IMG/VR virus record: IMGVR_UViG_3300025132_000187
Span: 1-30,470 of that record
Direction: 5' to 3' (one strand)
Length of the DNA stretch: 30,470 bases
Source of the DNA: a virus
Positions 21,634 to 29,246 of this stretch are shown here, piece after piece (positions within the stretch are counted from its first letter, which is position 1; each line of letters starts with the position of its first letter). The position numbers were made by a program, and so were the translations under genes. The notes under the pieces were generated by a model. The model did no database searches, had not been told where the DNA came from, and worked only from the letters and a program-made list of their open reading frames with translations.

Positions 21634-21908
21634 CTAATATTAAGTGCCCCACATGCCTCATTTAATCTTTGTGGGTTGAGTTCGTGTTTGCACTGATCTG
21701 TTTCTAGGATCCAGCAGAACGATGAGGTGTCACCTTCGTCAAAACACTCTTCAGTACAACGAAGTCCGTGATTTTCAGAATCTGGATTGTGACACACCCA
21801 AATCAGTTCGTTATAAGGCGGATCTTCTTCATGGCCTGAATAAGAACACTCTACAACAGAATCAACTTGACAACCCACTGCAAAAACTAAAACAAAAAGA
21901 AGTTTCAT
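21630..21908 (-). CDS. Small Cys-rich putative lipoprotein
   Basis: A 92-residue protein starting MKLLFVLVFAVGCQVDSVVE. It has a short hydrophobic signal and a lipobox-like AVGC, so Cys13 could be lipidated after signal peptidase II cleavage. The mature part is acidic and holds seven further Cys (21, 39, 51, 55, 65, 73, 86), suggesting disulfides in the periplasm. TAATG overlap with the upstream gene and ATGA with terminase make it translationally part of the packaging operon. Lipoproteins in phages can act in lysis (outer-membrane spanin) or exclusion of other phages; neither is shown. Not a family I recognise. Confidence 0.7.
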   Translation of the reverse strand: MKLLFVLVFAVGCQVDSVVECSYSGHEEDPPYNELIWVCHNPDSENHGLRCTEECFDEGDTSSFCWILETDQCKHELNPQRLNEACGALNIR

Positions 21909-22456
21909 TACCTTGTCCTGCTACTAAAATCATACGCCTTAAATGCTTCGTATGGATCAACCTTCCTATCGTCGTTAGGCGCTTTCTTCGCTTCAGGTGT
22001 TGTTGGTATATCCAAACCTGGTCTGTCAGTTTTATGTTCTTCAAGTCCGCCGACTTTAAACTTTTGAACCGCAGTAACCAAAGTTCTGATTCTAGAAACG
22101 GGTTGTACAAGAACATTAACCTCGCCGTCTGCTGTCAAGGTTAATCCATTTTTTGTCAATGCCTTGTACTCTTTCTTAATAAATGTAGCGACATCAGAAA
22201 TCTTAGACGATACGTCATTCTCTAGTGATCCACCGTATACTTCTTTTAATTTTATCTCACTAGAATATGTAATGCATATACAGTTTGATTCAAATTTTAC
22301 TCCAAATCCATCAATCACCCTTGGATCAATAAGCGGGTTCCCCTCCTCCCTTTTTAGTCCAACCTTTAAAGGTTCGTCGTTTTCATCGAGGGCGCCATCG
22401 TAACCCTTCGCTAGTACTTGCGAGATACCATTGATAATTTCAAGTGTTGTTGCCAT
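21908..22456 (-). CDS. Conserved unknown protein upstream of terminase
   Basis: A 182-residue protein starting MATTLEIINGISQVLAKGYD. It has VGLKREEGNPLIDPRVIDGF near 32-51, a strand CICITYSSEIKLKEVYGG, then VATFIKKEYKALTKNGLTLT and VNVLVQPVSRIRTLVTAVQK. The C terminus is charged and unstructured. Similar proteins seem common beside packaging genes in marine T4-like phages, and a structural or packaging accessory role is a fair guess, but no function is known to me. It overlaps the upstream zinc-ribbon gene by 17 bases. Confidence 0.78.
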   Translation of the reverse strand: MATTLEIINGISQVLAKGYDGALDENDEPLKVGLKREEGNPLIDPRVIDGFGVKFESNCICITYSSEIKLKEVYGGSLENDVSSKISDVATFIKKEYKALTKNGLTLTADGEVNVLVQPVSRIRTLVTAVQKFKVGGLEEHKTDRPGLDIPTTPEAKKAPNDDRKVDPYEAFKAYDFSSRTR

Positions 22457-22844
22457 TTATTTGCTCCTTTGTGGGACGCCATCCTGATTCCCATCTATCC
22501 TCTCTATCTTCTACCCATTGCACATAACAACTGAAACAACAGTTAAACCTTGTCATATACAAATCGTCTCTAGAAGAAAAAGAATAAGAACCACAAACTG
22601 GACATTCCCTTTCGTTTTCTCTAGTAAGTAGTTTTTTACTGACTAAAAACCCTTTGTACTTTTCTTTAGAGTTTTTATCCGCAGCAAAGAATTTTCTTTT
22701 GTAAAACTGCTTTATTTCTTCAGAGTGTTTTTGTTCCTTTTCTGGATTCCAATGCTTCTTGGGGTTTTCAATTGCTTCGTCGCCCCATCTCTCTGAAATT
22801 GCCTTTTCAAGTTTTGCAACAAAGTTTGGATCGTCTTTACTCAT
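22440..22844 (-). CDS. Small zinc-ribbon protein
   Basis: A 134-residue protein. Start ATG at 22844 is chosen because it overlaps the preceding stop as TAATG; a longer reading from 22922 would run through the coding end of the membrane protein upstream and add an artificial Cys-rich stretch. The charged N-terminal part is helical (NPEKEQKHSEEIKQFYKRKF). Cys81 and Cys84 (ECPVCGSYSF) and Cys102/103 and Cys106 (FNCCFSCYVQWVEDRE) form a probable zinc ribbon. Such a unit suggests nucleic acid or protein binding. Position upstream of packaging genes is compatible with a regulatory or packaging accessory role, but none is known. Confidence 0.76.
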   Translation of the reverse strand: MSKDDPNFVAKLEKAISERWGDEAIENPKKHWNPEKEQKHSEEIKQFYKRKFFAADKNSKEKYKGFLVSKKLLTRENERECPVCGSYSFSSRDDLYMTRFNCCFSCYVQWVEDREDRWESGWRPTKEQINGNNT

Positions 22845-23281
22845 TACCTGCCCAACGCATAAACAACCAACAGGACAGAGGTGGCACCTACCACAAAACC
22901 ACCTGCGGTAAAGAGGTACCAATAATTGTTAGGTCTCTTAAGGGCAGCCAACTCTAATTGTTCGATCTGTTCGGTCTTTATTTGATCTGTTGCAAGATAT
23001 TCTGCCTGAACTGATTCTAATCTTGTTTCTAACATCATAACCTCTAGTTCATGCTTTGCGTTCAACTCTTCAGTCAACTTGTCTAACTTAAGTTTGCACC
23101 TCTCGCTTTCCTGTTCCTTGTCCGCAATCATCTTTGCCATCGCAGCGTCGGTAAAACACCACCCTGTAAAGGGAACGGTGTCGCCCACCTTTACTCTAAC
23201 CGTAGGATTCGCATAGGCTGCACTAAAACTAACCAGAATTAGAAAGATTAAAAAGTTTTTCAATCCTCTCTTGAACTGCAT
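22844..23281 (-). CDS. Secreted/membrane protein, possible lysis-cassette member
   Basis: A 145-residue protein. Start ATG at 23281 is chosen for AGGAG 6 bases upstream (ATG at 23305 would add eight residues). It has a signal peptide (FLIFLILVSFSAAYA, cleavage likely before NPTVRV), a motif VGDTVPFTGWCFTDAAMAKM, an acidic coiled coil of about 60 residues with one more Cys, and a C-terminal membrane helix (WYLFTAGGFVVGATSVLLVV). VPFTGxhFT followed by a coiled coil is a pattern I associate with small phage envelope proteins near holins. It overlaps the preceding coiled-coil gene by 53 bases, a nested arrangement reminiscent of spanin pairs, though it has no lipobox. Confidence 0.72.
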   Translation of the reverse strand: MQFKRGLKNFLIFLILVSFSAAYANPTVRVKVGDTVPFTGWCFTDAAMAKMIADKEQESERCKLKLDKLTEELNAKHELEVMMLETRLESVQAEYLATDQIKTEQIEQLELAALKRPNNYWYLFTAGGFVVGATSVLLVVYALGR

Positions 23282-23615
23282 CGGAATCTCCTTCCATTTC
23301 TTCAATAACTTGCTTCACTTTTTCTTTGTTCTTTTTTGTAAGTATAGCATTTTTTTCTGCATATTTTTCTTCTAAGTTTTTGATAGTCTCGTGGTACTGC
23401 TTGACAAGCAAATCTCTTTTTGTTAATTCTTTTTTGTGGTTCTCTTTTAAAACAATAATCTGCCTGTCATAAGACTCCTTCTTTGCTGCAAGCACCTCTA
23501 GCGCTGCTTCAGCGTTTTTTCTAGAAAACGCCCATATAATGATTGACCATACAACCAAAAGAGGAATCTTCCAGTTTTCTTTTAACCAGATCCACGCTAA
23601 TTTTATGTGATACAT
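23229..23615 (-). CDS. Single-TM coiled-coil protein, i-spanin-like
   Basis: A 128-residue protein with an N-terminal membrane helix (IPLLVVWSIIIWAFS, about 17-31) and then about 90 residues of Lys/Glu heptads (coiled coil) ending in a short hydrophobic patch. This is the topology of inner-membrane spanins (Rz type): anchor inside, rod across the periplasm. It lies between a holin-like gene and a secreted membrane protein gene and overlaps the latter, as Rz and Rz1 often do. An alternative is a membrane-linked structural protein. The function is inferred from architecture and neighbours only. Confidence 0.7.
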   Translation of the reverse strand: MYHIKLAWIWLKENWKIPLLVVWSIIIWAFSRKNAEAALEVLAAKKESYDRQIIVLKENHKKELTKRDLLVKQYHETIKNLEEKYAEKNAILTKKNKEKVKQVIEEMEGDSDAVQERIEKLFNLSNSG

Positions 23616-23621
23616 TTTAGA

Positions 23622-23819
23622 TTATTTTTGCCCGTGCTTCCACTGCACCGCTAAGTCAACTAGTGCCTGTGAACCAATATAGGCAAGAGTGACGGCGACC
23701 CAGTCGCTAGAAGTAAGAGATCCTGATACTGCTAATCCTGTAGCAGTTAACCACGCCAAAAACTTTCTAGAAATAAATCGCTCCACATGTCTGTCAGCAA
23801 ATGATTTTAGTGCTGTCAT
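23622..23819 (-). CDS. Small holin-like membrane protein
   Basis: A 65-residue protein. ATG at 23819 has AGGAGG eight bases upstream and overlaps nothing, so it is preferred over the in-frame ATG codons at 23870 and 23846 within the SbcCD gene. A basic N terminus (HVERFISRKF) precedes one or two hydrophobic segments (LAWLTATGLAVSGSL and WVAVTLAYIGSQALVDLAVQ), and the C terminus is WKHGQK. Size, two short membrane segments and basic ends are typical of holins, and similar SDWVAVTLAYIGSQ segments occur in small phage holin-like proteins. The neighbours, a coiled-coil TM protein and a secreted protein, support a lysis cassette. No endolysin gene lies nearby, which leaves this uncertain. Confidence 0.68.
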   Translation of the reverse strand: MTALKSFADRHVERFISRKFLAWLTATGLAVSGSLTSSDWVAVTLAYIGSQALVDLAVQWKHGQK

Positions 23820-23832
23820 AATGTTACCCTCC

Positions 23833-26800
23833 TTAGACGCTGACATGTGCAAACCCTTTTTTCTTATCAATGACGATCTGCGTATCTACTGCGTCTTTAA
23901 GAGTATCTAGGTGCGAGATAAGGATAACGGTCTTAAAATATGACTTTACCATGTCAATGATTCTCACAAACCCCTCCATGTTATCCTCATCTAGCGCTGT
24001 TCCAGGTTCGTCCAGAATAAAAATATCTGGCTTTGGAAGACTAGAAACCGAGAGCAATGCTAACCTTATTGCCATCGATGCAATGGTCTTCTCAGCACCC
24101 GACCCCATTTCTAACGGTCGAGGTTCAAACTTGGGGTGTTTGATAAAAATATCCAACTTCTTATCCTCGTTGAGAATGAACACTTCAAAGTCGACAATGC
24201 CTGTCAAAATCTTTGCAATCTCTTCGTTTACCACAGGCAATCTATTCTTTATAACATTATAAGAAATACCGTTTGTATGAAAACACGTCATAAATAACTC
24301 ATACGCTGCATATTCTACCCTTAAAGACTCCAACTCTTCCTTGTCGTCCTGTAAGTTCTTGATTTGCTGCTCTACAGACCCAACCTCTCTAAACAGGTTG
24401 TTGGTCTGCTTTTTGCAAGACGTGCACTCTTTCTTTACTTTGTTCGCAATCTTGTCTAGGTTTTGCATTTCACCTATAAGTTCTTCTAAATTTTCAATTG
24501 CTTCGCGGTTATCTTCGTATTGCTTTAATTTCGAATCCAACTTTTCTATGATCGAGTCTTGTACAGCAATATCGCTTTGCCCCTTGTCAATCTTCAACTG
24601 AAGGTTAGTAACTCTTTCGGATAACTCTGTCTTTTTGTCTTTTACTTGCTGGTATCTTTCTAGATAACTTGATACCTTCATTTGCTCTTCAGAACTGTAT
24701 TCTCCGCCGATCATGTTAATCTGTTTTGAAACACTGCTCATAATTGATTGTCTGTCAGCAATCGCTTCCTCAACTATGGACGAACACTCCTCACATAGAC
24801 GATCTTGCTGAGAGACCAGAAGAAACTTTTGTTCTGACGCTTTCTCAAGATCTCTCAGTAAACTTTCTATTGCTTCTTCGCTCTTGGCAAAAGAATCTCT
24901 CTTATCTTGATATTTTTCTATGTCAAACTCTGAAAGGAACTTGGCAATCTTTTCATACTTATCTTTTGACTCTTGAACCTCTGACTTGTTGTCAAGTAAT
25001 TTCTTTTTGAGGTTACTTAACTTTCCAATCGCAGTCTCCTTCTCCATGTTGATGCGGATGGGGTCGATAATTTCTGTTGGAGCAGCGTCAACTTTACCCT
25101 TAATGGTAGCGACCCTTTTCTGGAGTTCTTGTACTTCTCCCTCCATTTGCTTGCATCTTTCTTGATTTTCTTTAAGTATCTCATTCTTTTCGACCAAGAT
25201 GTTAGTTGCTTGTTCGATCTGCTGATCATAATCATTTCCCTCCAGTCTCTTTAAGGCGCCTCGTATATCGGCGGACTCGTCTTTTGCCATTTTAAATTTT
25301 CTATCAAACACCTCTAAGTCGAGAAATTTAGCAAGAATTTCCTTCCTTTTAGTTGACCCTTGGTTGATGAACGTAAGAGAGTCTAGTTGTGATGCCATTG
25401 ATGTCATGAGGAAGTCGTCTAGACTTCCAAAATACTTTCTAATATTATTGTCTGTGTCTTGTCTGGATGTTCCATTCAGACTTTCAGTGTTACCAATTGC
25501 GTCGCTAGAGTAAAAATTGACATCCGTTTTTGCCTCTTCCGTTTCGACACCCTTTAATTTTTTGACGTACTTCTCAGATATACGCTCAATGCTTAGTTCC
25601 TTGTCTGCAATCTTAATTGTTGCTTTGGCAGACCCAACATCCATATTTTGGTTAATCATGTTTAGGTTTTTCCTAACAGACTTGGAGGTCGAGTTATACA
25701 CCGCATACAACAAACTATCAATAATAGATGATTTGCCCGAAAAGTTCTTTCCAAAAATTCCAACTATACCCTCCAGCTTTGTGAAGTCTATCTTATTGTT
25801 GGATCCGTAATTGAAAAGACCATCCCACTCTAGTGACTGCATACTCCAGTTCACATTCCTGTAAACCTCCTCAGTGTCCTCGATAGTCTTGTTCACCTTG
25901 GAATTTAAGGACAACACCTTCTCCATCACGTCATCAGCAACTTCGTAGTCCTCAAGGTAGTCTTTGATTAGTCTATTCTGGACATTGATATTTCTAAGAT
26001 CTTCCTGTCGCGCCGTGTCACTCTCTACATCTAGCGCCTTACTGGAGGCCCTATTCAAGTACGTTATGCTTTCTGGTTTAAACTTAAACTTTGCTATGTC
26101 GACACTTCTACGCATAACGTCGAGTGAGATATTGGAATCTGCGACCAATCTCAATCGGGCGCCGTCCGAGATGTCTGTGTCTGGCAGAGTTCCATCTTTG
26201 TTAAGGTTTATAGTAACAAAAGGCTGTGGGTTCCTAAACGTAATCAACTTGCATGTGAAATCGTCCTTACTGGCGATGTCCCAAAGCAAGTACCCTTTAT
26301 CCAAAGATTCGCCAAAGTTTTGTTGTACCGTCGATCCAGCATATCGAATACGTCCATGGTCGTCTAAGATCTGCGTCTTGTGTATGTCACCAAGGAAAGC
26401 AAAATCAAACTTGTCAAAGATACCAATGTCGTGGTCTCCACCTAGTGTCCAGTTCAAGTCCGTTTTTGATTTGTCAATAGCGCCGTGATAAAGTGCAATG
26501 TTAACCAGACGTTCGTTTGTTGGGTCGACCCAGTTCTCCTCATCGAACACCGATAAAACATTTAAACAAAACCCGCCCTCTAAGGGGTGTTCTCCAGCGT
26601 TCTTAAGCAACACTATACGATCGTTGTCTAGCGCCTTCACAATGGGCGTTATGGCGTCCTGACGGTCACTATTTTTTAAATTCCCGTCATGATTACCTAA
26701 AATGATGTAGGTTGGTGCAATTTCAGCAAGATTAGTAAAGAACTTCCTTGCCATGTCAACAAACTCAGGGGAGATCTGTGTTTTTGTATGCGCGATGTCT

Positions 26801-26928
26801 CCACAGTGAATTATGTAATCCACCTTCTCTTCTTTGAGAGATTTGTATAGTTGTTTGAATACTTCACTGTATTCAAAATGAAATTTCAGATTGCGAATAT
26901 GCGTGTCTGCAATGTGGGCAAACTTCAT
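23833..26928 (-). CDS. Fused SbcD-SbcC (T4 gp47-gp46, Mre11-Rad50) recombination nuclease
   Basis: One 1031-residue polypeptide holds both subunits. Residues 1-230 are the Mre11/SbcD phosphoesterase: DTH (8-10), CGDIAH (Asp44), LGNHD (78-82), YHGA (147-150) and LGDIHKTQ (179-186). About 230-365 is a linker with the capping region. From 366 follows a Rad50/SbcC ATPase with Walker A GKNFSGKS (393-400), two long coiled-coil arms, signature MGSGAEKT (941-948), Walker B IFILDEP (969-975) and H-loop ISH. The likely zinc hook is CEEC (712-715); a second CTSC (835-838) lies in the returning arm. T4 and bacteria encode the two proteins separately. The complex resects DNA ends for recombination-dependent replication and can degrade host DNA. 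GGAGG ribosome binding site before ATG. No frameshift is seen and both halves are intact. Confidence 0.93.
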   Translation of the reverse strand: MKFAHIADTHIRNLKFHFEYSEVFKQLYKSLKEEKVDYIIHCGDIAHTKTQISPEFVDMARKFFTNLAEIAPTYIILGNHDGNLKNSDRQDAITPIVKALDNDRIVLLKNAGEHPLEGGFCLNVLSVFDEENWVDPTNERLVNIALYHGAIDKSKTDLNWTLGGDHDIGIFDKFDFAFLGDIHKTQILDDHGRIRYAGSTVQQNFGESLDKGYLLWDIASKDDFTCKLITFRNPQPFVTINLNKDGTLPDTDISDGARLRLVADSNISLDVMRRSVDIAKFKFKPESITYLNRASSKALDVESDTARQEDLRNINVQNRLIKDYLEDYEVADDVMEKVLSLNSKVNKTIEDTEEVYRNVNWSMQSLEWDGLFNYGSNNKIDFTKLEGIVGIFGKNFSGKSSIIDSLLYAVYNSTSKSVRKNLNMINQNMDVGSAKATIKIADKELSIERISEKYVKKLKGVETEEAKTDVNFYSSDAIGNTESLNGTSRQDTDNNIRKYFGSLDDFLMTSMASQLDSLTFINQGSTKRKEILAKFLDLEVFDRKFKMAKDESADIRGALKRLEGNDYDQQIEQATNILVEKNEILKENQERCKQMEGEVQELQKRVATIKGKVDAAPTEIIDPIRINMEKETAIGKLSNLKKKLLDNKSEVQESKDKYEKIAKFLSEFDIEKYQDKRDSFAKSEEAIESLLRDLEKASEQKFLLVSQQDRLCEECSSIVEEAIADRQSIMSSVSKQINMIGGEYSSEEQMKVSSYLERYQQVKDKKTELSERVTNLQLKIDKGQSDIAVQDSIIEKLDSKLKQYEDNREAIENLEELIGEMQNLDKIANKVKKECTSCKKQTNNLFREVGSVEQQIKNLQDDKEELESLRVEYAAYELFMTCFHTNGISYNVIKNRLPVVNEEIAKILTGIVDFEVFILNEDKKLDIFIKHPKFEPRPLEMGSGAEKTIASMAIRLALLSVSSLPKPDIFILDEPGTALDEDNMEGFVRIIDMVKSYFKTVILISHLDTLKDAVDTQIVIDKKKGFAHVSV

Positions 26929-26939
26929 CTATCCTCCGT

Positions 26940-27134
26940 TTAAATGTTAATATTTTCGTTGATGTGATGAAACAGTCTTTCTAAAAAGTTTATCTTCTGA
27001 CCTTCGTCCAATGTTTCGAATTGCTGAATGGTCTCTTCTGCTGTGACAAACCCTTTGTCCGAAGTGTCAAAAGTTCTTTCAATTTCTTCACTAATTAATT
27101 TCTTCAATTTTGCTTTATCAATAGAAATGTTCAT
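26940..27134 (-). CDS. Small unknown helical protein
   Basis: A 64-residue protein, MNISIDKAKLKKLISEEIER followed by an acidic middle and ending FLERLFHHINENINI. Mostly helical; the region DEGQKINFLERLFHHI could be a helix-turn-helix-like pair, but this is weak. It has a clear ribosome binding site (GGAGGTTAACT then ATG) and lies in the operon between primase and SbcCD genes, with 2 bases to the upstream stop and 11 to the next start. Function unknown. Confidence 0.7.
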   Translation of the reverse strand: MNISIDKAKLKKLISEEIERTFDTSDKGFVTAEETIQQFETLDEGQKINFLERLFHHINENINI

Positions 27135-27136
27135 AG

Positions 27137-28102
27137 TTAACCTCCAAAGTTTAATTTTTGTAGTAAATAGTCTTCTCTTGTCATAATGGAGGCACGTTTC
27201 TTATACTCCCATAGCAATGATTCGGGCACCTCTGCCAAATCAGGATAATCGTATATCTCTATTTTATAGACTTTTACACCAAAGTCAAGTAAATTCTTGA
27301 TTATTTTTAACTCCTTCCTCTTGGCGTCTTTGTCTAAGCATATGTACACTGTTTTGCACCTGTCCACTATTTTTTTAAAAAGTTGAGATTTTACGTTAAG
27401 TGTTGATCCAAGAATCGGAATGCTGTTGTCGTATTTTATAGAATCAAAAAAACCCTCCACCAAAGTAATTGGCTGCTCCCAATCTATAAAAATATCATTA
27501 AATACAACATCCTTAGAACATTTTGGATTTTTATACTTATACGCCTTATCATTGAAAGATCTTGCTATAAAATAATTTAATACACCATTTGAATCATAAG
27601 AAGGTATAATGATTCTATTGCTGAAGGTACCATGATAACAAAATCCCATTTTATACATCATGATATGTTTGTGCGTAACACCCCTAGACAACAAGTATGT
27701 TTTCGCCCTTTGACCTGTCGATGATAACTTGTGAGTTGTCAAGGTAGAGAAATGTTCTGGTAGTTCTACGTAATCAACAGATTGATTAGAATCCTCACTG
27801 TAAAACATTTCGCTCAATTCACTAAATCTAGTTACATCAACTTGTTGAGTTAGTTGTCTCCATTTAGATTTTAAATCGTTGTTCGTGATAACTTTGATTA
27901 AATCAGTGCCACGAAAGTCACATATCCAACATTTAAAAACATTTTTCTCAACGTTGACGGACATCTTTCTTTTGTGATGCTTGCATTTCGGACAATAGAA
28001 CAAGAGTTCGTCATTAGATTCATAATAAGATCCAAGACTCTGCTTTATAATACTTAACTTTTCACTATACAAAGATTGTAACCTGCTTTCGCTATAACCC
28101 AA
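27137..28102 (-). CDS. DNA primase with zinc finger and TOPRIM domain (T4 gp61-like)
   Basis: Up to 321 residues, similar in size to T4 gp61 (342). A zinc finger of CHC2/DnaG type comes first: Cys37 and Cys40 (FYCPKCKHHK), then FKCWICDFRGTDLI with Cys58 and Cys61. The TOPRIM catalytic core follows with ITLVEGFFDSIK (Glu216) and VYICLDKDA (Asp257, Asp259). It makes RNA primers for lagging-strand synthesis on the replication fork. The start is uncertain: the ORF begins at a TTG (28102) inside the resolvase gene, and a second TTG at 28072 is better placed behind a weak AGGT. No ATG precedes the zinc finger. No replicative helicase is in the window. Confidence 0.9.
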   Translation of the reverse strand: MGYSESRLQSLYSEKLSIIKQSLGSYYESNDELLFYCPKCKHHKRKMSVNVEKNVFKCWICDFRGTDLIKVITNNDLKSKWRQLTQQVDVTRFSELSEMFYSEDSNQSVDYVELPEHFSTLTTHKLSSTGQRAKTYLLSRGVTHKHIMMYKMGFCYHGTFSNRIIIPSYDSNGVLNYFIARSFNDKAYKYKNPKCSKDVVFNDIFIDWEQPITLVEGFFDSIKYDNSIPILGSTLNVKSQLFKKIVDRCKTVYICLDKDAKRKELKIIKNLLDFGVKVYKIEIYDYPDLAEVPESLLWEYKKRASIMTREDYLLQKLNFGG

Positions 28103-28584
28103 CTATCAGACTTATCCATAATACCTGGTTTTACATTTCCATTCTTTGTATATTCTACAACAAAAGAGGGTTCATTTGCAACAACAAAATCAAAACTTTT
28201 TTGTTTTCCCTTTTCGCCCTTCGAGACCTTTATGCCAACTTGCTTCCTGGCAGATGTTGCGGCGAGCATCTCTGGCATGTGACCAAGCATATTCCAACAA
28301 ACCCAAGACACTATGCCATTGAATCTGGATAAGGTAGATAAAGTCTTCGCTGAAGAAAATCCTGAACGGAACGATTGCAGTGACTGCTCTACAAAAACGT
28401 GCTCGATCTTGTATTCATCGTGCAGATCTTTCAAGCAACTCTCTACGTGTTGTGCTTTGTGGTATATTGTTGGGAATCGGTTCTTGTTTCTTGTGTCCCA
28501 ATACTCATTATATACGCACACCCCGTCTTTATCGAGCACGGTTGCTCCTGTGATGCTGGTTGATATATCGAGTCCTAAAATCAT
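28054..28584 (-). CDS. RuvC-like Holliday junction resolvase / RNase H-fold nuclease
   Basis: A 176-residue protein with the RuvC fold: GLDISTSITGATVLD at the N terminus (Asp6, first metal ligand), HVFVEQSLQSF (Glu66), a helical SSAKTLSTLSRFNGIVSWVC segment and C-terminal MDKSDSWVIAKAG (Asp157/Asp160). It should cut branched DNA before packaging. T4 uses the unrelated endonuclease VII for this job, while many marine myoviruses carry a RuvC-like enzyme. ATG at 28584 forms an ATGA overlap with the J-domain gene, and its end overlaps the primase frame by up to 49 bases. Confidence 0.87.
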   Translation of the reverse strand: MILGLDISTSITGATVLDKDGVCVYNEYWDTRNKNRFPTIYHKAQHVESCLKDLHDEYKIEHVFVEQSLQSFRSGFSSAKTLSTLSRFNGIVSWVCWNMLGHMPEMLAATSARKQVGIKVSKGEKGKQKSFDFVVANEPSFVVEYTKNGNVKPGIMDKSDSWVIAKAGYNLCIVKS

Positions 28585-29246
28585 GTATTTTGCAAAAGAA
28601 AAGAGGCATATCCCTCTATGAGTTTTAATTTAGATTCATTATCTTTTACATGATACCATTCCCAGGCAACACTTTTAGTAATTTCTCCAACTTTGTTGTT
28701 CGCTTCTTGGATTTTTAAATCCAGTTCCTGAAAATCCAAAGGTACTTCATCTGGTATTTCAATGTCCAAAAATATCGCAGTTTCAATTAGTTTGAAATAA
28801 TTTTTGTCATTAACCGCACTGTTAACTTGTTGAAATATTTTTTGCTTTTGCATGTCATCTCTACACTTGTCTGGGTGTGTGACATTTGCTATTTTCTTGT
28901 ACAATTTTTTATACTCTTCTGGTAAAGGATTGTTTTCGATCTCAACTGGTGGTTGCGGTTCCTCCTGGTGCTCTTGTACCTTACTTTTGTTTTGCCTGTA
29001 TTGTCTTTGTTGTTTCGCCCTTTGCGCCGTTTTGGAAGATCTTCTTTCGCTTGGGTTCGCCAGTCCCGCTATTTGTTTAAGTTTATGTTGCATGTTGAGA
29101 TCTTCTAGTGAGTATATGAATTCTTTAAATTGTTTTGAAAAATTACTCATTGCATCTTCGTTAATTTTTTGATGTATCTCTAGTTTTTTTAAAGAAAACT
29201 TAAGTTCGTGCAATTTAAGTTCAAATAATTCCTTACGCTGCTTCAT
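28581..29246 (-). CDS. J-domain (DnaJ-like) protein
   Basis: A 221-residue protein with three parts: a charged N-terminal coiled coil (about 1-58), a basic/Gln-rich linker (SKTAQRAKQQRQYRQNKSKV) and a J-domain-like segment from about 108. There YKKLYKKIANVTHPDKCRDD contains the diagnostic HPD (124-126) between helices II and III, followed by FQQVNSAVNDKNYFKLIETA. J proteins stimulate the ATPase of host DnaK, so this phage protein may recruit host chaperones for folding or for remodelling replication or capsid complexes. Unlike DnaJ, the J domain is not N-terminal and Gly/Phe and zinc regions are missing. TAATG start at 29246 overlaps the upstream stop. Confidence 0.83.
   Translation of the reverse strand: MKQRKELFELKLHELKFSLKKLEIHQKINEDAMSNFSKQFKEFIYSLEDLNMQHKLKQIAGLANPSERRSSKTAQRAKQQRQYRQNKSKVQEHQEEPQPPVEIENNPLPEEYKKLYKKIANVTHPDKCRDDMQKQKIFQQVNSAVNDKNYFKLIETAIFLDIEIPDEVPLDFQELDLKIQEANNKVGEITKSVAWEWYHVKDNESKLKLIEGYASFLLQNT

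Noticed and set aside
21722-22144. 140-codon plus-strand frame across the lipoprotein and its upstream neighbour
   Set aside because: It crosses two well-supported coupled minus-strand genes and has no recognisable protein features.
22845-22922. N-terminal extension of the zinc-ribbon protein with extra Cys residues
   Set aside because: It lies wholly within the end of the upstream membrane protein gene in another frame and lacks a ribosome binding site; the TAATG overlap at 22844 gives a better start.
23829-23870. Longer start for the holin-like protein inside the SbcCD gene
   Set aside because: The ATG at 23819 has an ideally spaced AGGAGG, and the extension would add residues coded within the conserved end of SbcCD.
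25017-25235. 72-codon minus-strand frame inside the SbcCD gene
   Set aside because: Basic, low-complexity shadow in another frame of the coiled-coil region; no ribosome binding site or relation to a known family.
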